Assembly (NCBI GenBank): GCA_013178015.1
Contig: JABLXR010000012.1
Location: 1-64,000 of the forward strand
Direction of reading: 5' to 3'
Length of the DNA stretch: 64,000 nt
From: Anaerolineae bacterium
GTDB taxonomy: Bacteria > Chloroflexota > Anaerolineae > DRVO01
This document shows positions 60,131-64,000 of the stretch, one piece after another. The notes beneath the pieces are model-generated. The model was not told the DNA's origin and searched no databases. It saw only the letters and a program-made list of their open reading frames with translations. How positions within the stretch are numbered: position 1 is the first letter of the stretch; each line of letters opens with the position of its first letter. Made by a program: the position numbers and the translations under genes.

Positions 60131-63097
60131 CTAGCGGTCCAGCCTCAGTCTCAGCGCCCGACCCAGCTCGGGGAACCACAAGACCGGATCCTCCCAAGGC
60201 CCTCGTCCCGCGGGGGCGAGAGCGTAGGCCCTGAGCACGTATGCTGCGGAGTCTCCGCCCGTCAGCGGCGGCACTCCTTCCTGGGACAGCTCCTCCCAGA
60301 CCGCGGCCGCCTGTCGCCAGTTCACGGGTTGGTTCGCCCCGCGACCCAGGTAGGCGCCGTACTGCCAGTCGGAGTTGATCACCAGCGCTGGGCCGAGGTT
60401 CGGCCTCAAGGCCACGTAGTCCTGGTTGCGGAACCGCAAGTCTATCGTCAGCAGCCCCCCATCGGCAGAGGCCTGGGCATCAGCCGACAAGGAGAGGTAG
60501 GCCATGACCTCAATCTCTTCCTCGTCCACCATCGCCCCCGGCGGCAGATTGGGAGCGGCGGTGGGCACGCGCCTGGGAGCCTCGCCCTCCTCCTCGCCCG
60601 GCAGGTAGAGAAACTCCAGAGGTATGCCATCGGCACTGAGCGATGGGAGCCCCACCCGAACCGTGGCTCCGCTGATGGCTGACGGCGAGGGAAACCCGGA
60701 CACCTCGAAGTAGAAGCGTCCCCAGAGGTTCCTCAAGTCCTCGAACTGCAAGCGTGCCGGAACCGAAAGCGGCCCCTCCAGGCGTGCTTCGCTGGCCACG
60801 TGGCTATGCCCGTGGTCGTCCACCAGCGTCAATCCGAGGATTCGCCCCAGATCGGCGTCGCCCGTCGTGGCCAGCAGACGCTCGACGTCGTGGCGTCGGT
60901 GCCGGGTCATGGTGCCCCACGCTACCACCTTCACCCACCTGGCATCGGTCGGGTCTGGCTCTCGCCTCCACCCATCCAGGCTAAGTGTCCAATCGGCATC
61001 CAGGTACCGGAACCGCACTACGCTACCCAGGCACAGGGGCGCGCCCGCCTCCCGGCAGCCGGACGGCGCCGAGGACGACGAGGGCTCCGCCGTGGGGGTG
61101 ACTGTTCGCGCTGCAGTAGAGAGTGGAGCTGGGGTGACCTTTGGTGCCGGCGTGGCGGTCGGCGCGGGGGTAGCGGTAGGCAAGCAGGCCGGGACCAGTA
61201 CGTCACGCTGCAGCCAGTTGTTGTTCTCGTCCGTCTCTGCGACGGAGTTGCTGGCATCCGTTATCACCCGAACGGACCAGCTACCAGGTTCGCTCAGTTC
61301 ACAGGCGAACACAAAGGCCTCTCCCGACTCCAGCCCTCGCACCCGCCAGGGCCCGCAGGCTCCGTCTACACCTCCGACGACCGTATTGAAACTCGACGCT
61401 CTCCCTCCCCCACGGTTGCGGACCTGCACCATCAGGCGAGCCGGCGACCCTTCGCACACCCCTTCAGGTGGTGTCTCGGCCCATATGCCCTCAACCGCCA
61501 GATCCGGCATCTGGCGCGCATGCTCCGCCTGCACCTCCAGCGCGTCCAGGTACGCTGTGGAACCCTGTCCCGGTTCAGGGTCGGAGAGCTCCAGGAACAC
61601 CGTCACTACATCCCCCTCGGCCAGGACGTCAGCCAGCATCAGGCTGGTCCACGCCCCGTGGACGGCTCCCTCAGCCCACACCACCGACACCGCGGTGGGG
61701 TCCGTGCCTCCAAAGGGATCTACGCCGAGGCGCACTCGGGCCAGGCTCTCGGATTCCTCTGCCACCTCCAGGCGATACTGCACCTGAATGTGGTGCGGCT
61801 CTCCTCTGCGCAAGCCGGCTACCGGTCGCATGATCCCCACGCGAGTAGCCCCCCTAGCCCGCAGCACCTGCGCTCGTGACTGCTCCAGCCCGGCGCTGCT
61901 CGCCGTGAACTGGGCCACTACACCGGTCTGATACGCTCCCCACTCACGGGCCACGTCACGCCCTTCTGCCCCGGTGAAAGTCGCCGCGTCATCGAAGTCC
62001 TCGCTAGCCACCCCGGTTGGGTGGAGTGACAGGGGAGCTCCCGGTTCTCGAACCGTGTCAACCCGCTCCGGCAGCACCGGCGTACGAACCACCTCGGGCG
62101 CCTCCCCCGCCGAATCCCCGGCCCCCCTCACCGTGATCACACGCTCAGCCGTAGCCGAGCTGACCGGCCGTCCGGAGGTGTCATAGAACGTGAGCCTGAC
62201 CTGCGCCCGCGCCAGTCCTGGCTCGCCAGCCGGTACCCGAAGTGGTGCCAAAGTCGCAGCATCGACCGCTGCTATTCCAGTAAGCGCCTCGGTCAGCTCG
62301 ATGCCAGCCACGTAGGCTATGCTTCCTAGCGGGCCATCGGCGCCATCCCAATCCTCCAGCGCCCCGCTGGAGGCCTGGCTCACCCCTCCCGCTCCCCTCA
62401 ACGATACGGTGACCTCCCCGTAGCCCTCCAGATCCGAAGGGCCCAGGTTCGCCACGGCGTACCCGACCTCGAGCTCCTGACCGCTCTCTACCTCGGCCGG
62501 GATGGAGAGGAGCAGTATGGAGGGCGCCGTCTGATCGTTGCCCAGATGTGTCACCGGATCCTGGCCCACACTCCACAGGCTGAAGTGGGTCGCCAGCACC
62601 CTCACTGCGCTCCCATCCGCCGGCACCAGCCCAGGAGACCGAGACCAGTGCGCCCCGTCCCAGAACACCGCGAAGGTCTCAACTTCCTCCGCCTGCGATG
62701 CCTCCGTGTGCAGGGGCAGGACCAGCTCGATGGGTCGGGCGAAGTCCGCTCCATCCGCCTCCAGCGACCAGACTGATGCGGCCAGAGAGTGAGAAAGAGG
62801 GAAGACCTCCTCGGGCGCCATGCGAACGCGGGTGGGCCGGTCGAAGGTCTGAGGGAGGACTCTGAGCCGAGCGCCGAGAGGATGCCACACCACCAGGCCC
62901 TCGCCTGGGTTCACCACTGCCTCCAGTGCCCATGGCTGCCCGGCAGCTGGCAGTGGCGCAACCGCCCCTTCGCCCACCTGGTAGTAGGCGAAGGCGCCGG
63001 CGACGGCGACTGTGGCCAGAAACGCGAGCGCCAGCGATCGCCTCACCGGCGCGACCCTCCTAGCACGTGCTGGCGCCAGTATGGACCGCCTGGCCAA
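60131..63097 (-). CDS. Large exported protein with CARDB domain and Thr/Pro linker
   Basis: The 988-residue protein has an N-terminal signal or anchor (about 21-39), long beta-rich regions, and a CARDB domain (about 535-640, with NRGGGRASSFNT and VAETDENNNW), whose NNN motif is typical. A Thr/Pro linker (about 640-680) leads to a final domain with charged and beta segments. No catalytic site is seen. Such proteins usually serve as cell-surface or extracellular adhesins or stalks. Family-level domain call is fair; overall function unknown. Confidence 0.78.
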   Translation of the reverse strand: MARRSILAPARARRVAPVRRSLALAFLATVAVAGAFAYYQVGEGAVAPLPAAGQPWALEAVVNPGEGLVVWHPLGARLRVLPQTFDRPTRVRMAPEEVFPLSHSLAASVWSLEADGADFARPIELVLPLHTEASQAEEVETFAVFWDGAHWSRSPGLVPADGSAVRVLATHFSLWSVGQDPVTHLGNDQTAPSILLLSIPAEVESGQELEVGYAVANLGPSDLEGYGEVTVSLRGAGGVSQASSGALEDWDGADGPLGSIAYVAGIELTEALTGIAAVDAATLAPLRVPAGEPGLARAQVRLTFYDTSGRPVSSATAERVITVRGAGDSAGEAPEVVRTPVLPERVDTVREPGAPLSLHPTGVASEDFDDAATFTGAEGRDVAREWGAYQTGVVAQFTASSAGLEQSRAQVLRARGATRVGIMRPVAGLRRGEPHHIQVQYRLEVAEESESLARVRLGVDPFGGTDPTAVSVVWAEGAVHGAWTSLMLADVLAEGDVVTVFLELSDPEPGQGSTAYLDALEVQAEHARQMPDLAVEGIWAETPPEGVCEGSPARLMVQVRNRGGGRASSFNTVVGGVDGACGPWRVRGLESGEAFVFACELSEPGSWSVRVITDASNSVAETDENNNWLQRDVLVPACLPTATPAPTATPAPKVTPAPLSTAARTVTPTAEPSSSSAPSGCREAGAPLCLGSVVRFRYLDADWTLSLDGWRREPDPTDARWVKVVAWGTMTRHRRHDVERLLATTGDADLGRILGLTLVDDHGHSHVASEARLEGPLSVPARLQFEDLRNLWGRFYFEVSGFPSPSAISGATVRVGLPSLSADGIPLEFLYLPGEEEGEAPRRVPTAAPNLPPGAMVDEEEIEVMAYLSLSADAQASADGGLLTIDLRFRNQDYVALRPNLGPALVINSDWQYGAYLGRGANQPVNWRQAAAVWEELSQEGVPPLTGGDSAAYVLRAYALAPAGRGPWEDPVLWFPELGRALRLRLDR

Positions 63098-63154
63098 GCG
63101 GCATCAGTAATGAGAGCGTAAAACTGCCGTAAGAGGGTCGTGAATTGCAGCGAA

Positions 63155-63176
63155 GCCGGCGAGCACTTTCGCCGGC
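63155..63176 (-). terminator. Terminator-like hairpin after the isomerase gene
   Basis: GCCGGCGA at 63155-63162 pairs with TCGCCGGC at 63169-63176, with further pairs beyond a mismatch. On the minus strand it follows the stop codon of the isomerase-like gene. Confidence 0.55.
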
Positions 63177-63222
63177 CTCGCTTAGGTATCGCTATCGAGC
63201 TAGCTAGAGGGCGCTCATCTGA

Positions 63223-64000
63223 TCAGCTCATCGCTGCTGGGGCGGCCTCCAAGCCGCGGATGTATTCCAGATTCCGTATCAGCTTCTCCTCAGTAGACAT
63301 CCCCTGGCTGAAGTCCTCGAACGAGAGGTAGCCACCATAGCCACTTCGGCTCAGAGCAGCGAGCAACGCAGGGTAGTCGGCGATCCCCTCCCACATGGCG
63401 GCGGCGTCACACTTCCATAGGGTCCGGCCACCCTCCTCGCCTACCACCTGCCACGCCGCATTCTTCACGTGTACGTGGGCCAGATGCGGGCCCAGCAGGT
63501 CCACCGCCATGGCATAGCTCTCGAACCCTTCATAGACCATGTTGCCCGCGTCCAGTATCACGCCTACATATCGAGGGTCGAAGTGCGATGCCAGCCGCTG
63601 GGCCAGGCCGGGGCTTGGCGTCAAGGTGTTCATGTGAATCTCGATAGTGGCCTTGACGCCGCTCTCGCGGGCCGCGGCCTCTACCTTGCCGTACAAGTCC
63701 ACCGCCCGGGCGAACACGTCATTGTAGTTCTGGCTGCCGTCGAACCGGGGCGGGCCCACCCTCATCATGGGAGCACCCATCGCTGCGGCCGCCCCCATCA
63801 GTCGGCGCACCTTCTCCAGTTCCTCACAGGTGACGTAGGTGCCCAGAGCGGGCATCTCGAGGCCAGCAGCCTCCGTCATCCGGCGCACCTCGGCCGCCCG
63901 TTCAGGCAGAGTGTCTGCATCCAGGGTGCACCGGTTGGCGGCCCAGTATCGCATCGCCGCCGGTACGCTTCCCGGCGCTGCCGATGAGAGCTGGTGCACC
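63223..64000 (-). CDS. Sugar phosphate isomerase/epimerase-like TIM-barrel protein (5' end outside window)
   Basis: The visible 258 residues match the xylose-isomerase-like TIM barrel family: ATIEIHMNTLTPSPG, VGVILDAGNMVYEG, LAHVHVKNAA and GGYLSFEDFS. The metal-binding Glu, Asp and His residues of the fold are present. Members isomerise or epimerise sugars, or cleave inositol-type substrates. The frame runs to the window edge, so the true start is probably upstream; the GTG at 63999 is not trusted as the start. It belongs with the region's sugar catabolism theme. Confidence 0.85.
   Translation of the reverse strand, partial: VHQLSSAAPGSVPAAMRYWAANRCTLDADTLPERAAEVRRMTEAAGLEMPALGTYVTCEELEKVRRLMGAAAAMGAPMMRVGPPRFDGSQNYNDVFARAVDLYGKVEAAARESGVKATIEIHMNTLTPSPGLAQRLASHFDPRYVGVILDAGNMVYEGFESYAMAVDLLGPHLAHVHVKNAAWQVVGEEGGRTLWKCDAAAMWEGIADYPALLAALSRSGYGGYLSFEDFSQGMSTEEKLIRNLEYIRGLEAAPAAMS

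Overview
The window is a gene-dense, GC-rich chromosomal stretch, about 63-67% G+C by eye, with many GTG and TTG starts. It carries no rRNA, CRISPR array, prophage or conjugation genes. The gene families and their style point to Chloroflexota, probably Anaerolineae or a close relative. The clues are long Thr/Pro-rich linkers in exported proteins, a GAAC-N4-GTTC LexA box, a CIRCE element in front of Hsp20, sugar ABC systems without their own ATPase, and UroD-like plus Gfo/Idh gene clusters. This placement is an inference from gene content, not a phylogenetic result.

Layout, left to right. 0-0.6 kb: an unidentified structured element closed by a perfect 17-bp stem. 0.6-4.4 kb: a queuosine-precursor transporter, Era, a CBS-domain protein and pyruvate kinase on the plus strand. 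4.4-8.1 kb: a membrane zinc-ribbon protein, a MITE-like insertion with an 11-bp target duplication, RuvB, and divergently a MurE-type ligase. 8.2-11.1 kb: a beta-propeller protein, a LysM/M23 envelope protein and ribosomal protein L25. 11.1-11.8 kb: decayed sequence. 11.8-18.1 kb: a catabolic region with two dipeptide-type ABC permeases, a UroD-like protein, a Gfo/Idh dehydrogenase, tRNA-Phe and a parallel beta-helix protein. 18.1-21.0 kb: a three-gene minus-strand unit, including a degenerate cyclic-nucleotide-binding domain fused through a membrane segment to an exported domain. 21.2-28.4 kb: tRNA-Leu, an ECF sigma/anti-sigma pair, a DegT aminotransferase, an HI0933-type flavoprotein with an ICMT-like protein, tRNA-Pro, and a small three-gene unit with a methyltransferase. 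28.4-36.8 kb: polysaccharide deacetylase, subtilase, GuaA, a YegS-like lipid kinase, two membrane or lipoprotein genes, LexA and an OmpR-like regulator. 37.1-42.2 kb: Hpt, a radical SAM protein, tRNA-Arg, two anchored proteins of unknown function, QueH and QueA. 42.2-48.3 kb: a GH38 alpha-mannosidase, a Xer recombinase overlapping a purine nucleoside phosphorylase gene, and an anchored Thr/Pro-rich protein. 48.3-51.9 kb: a sugar ABC operon. 52.1-57.0 kb: a two-component and radical SAM cluster. 57.1-64 kb: an acetamidase/formamidase, a membrane zinc peptidase, two Hsp20 genes behind a CIRCE element, a large exported CARDB-type protein and the 3' part of a sugar isomerase/epimerase-like gene.

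Functional links. YhhQ-type transporter, QueH and QueA are three queuosine-pathway components, although the transporter lies 40 kb from the other two; no preQ0 biosynthesis gene is present here. GuaA, Hpt and PNP are purine synthesis and salvage steps. RuvB, LexA and a Xer protein cover DNA repair and recombination, and lexA has a well-formed self-regulated promoter. I saw no defence system. The least explained items are the 0.3-kb structured element, the 18.1-21.0 kb sensor/export unit, the 52-57 kb signalling cluster and the small repeat protein at 27 kb.
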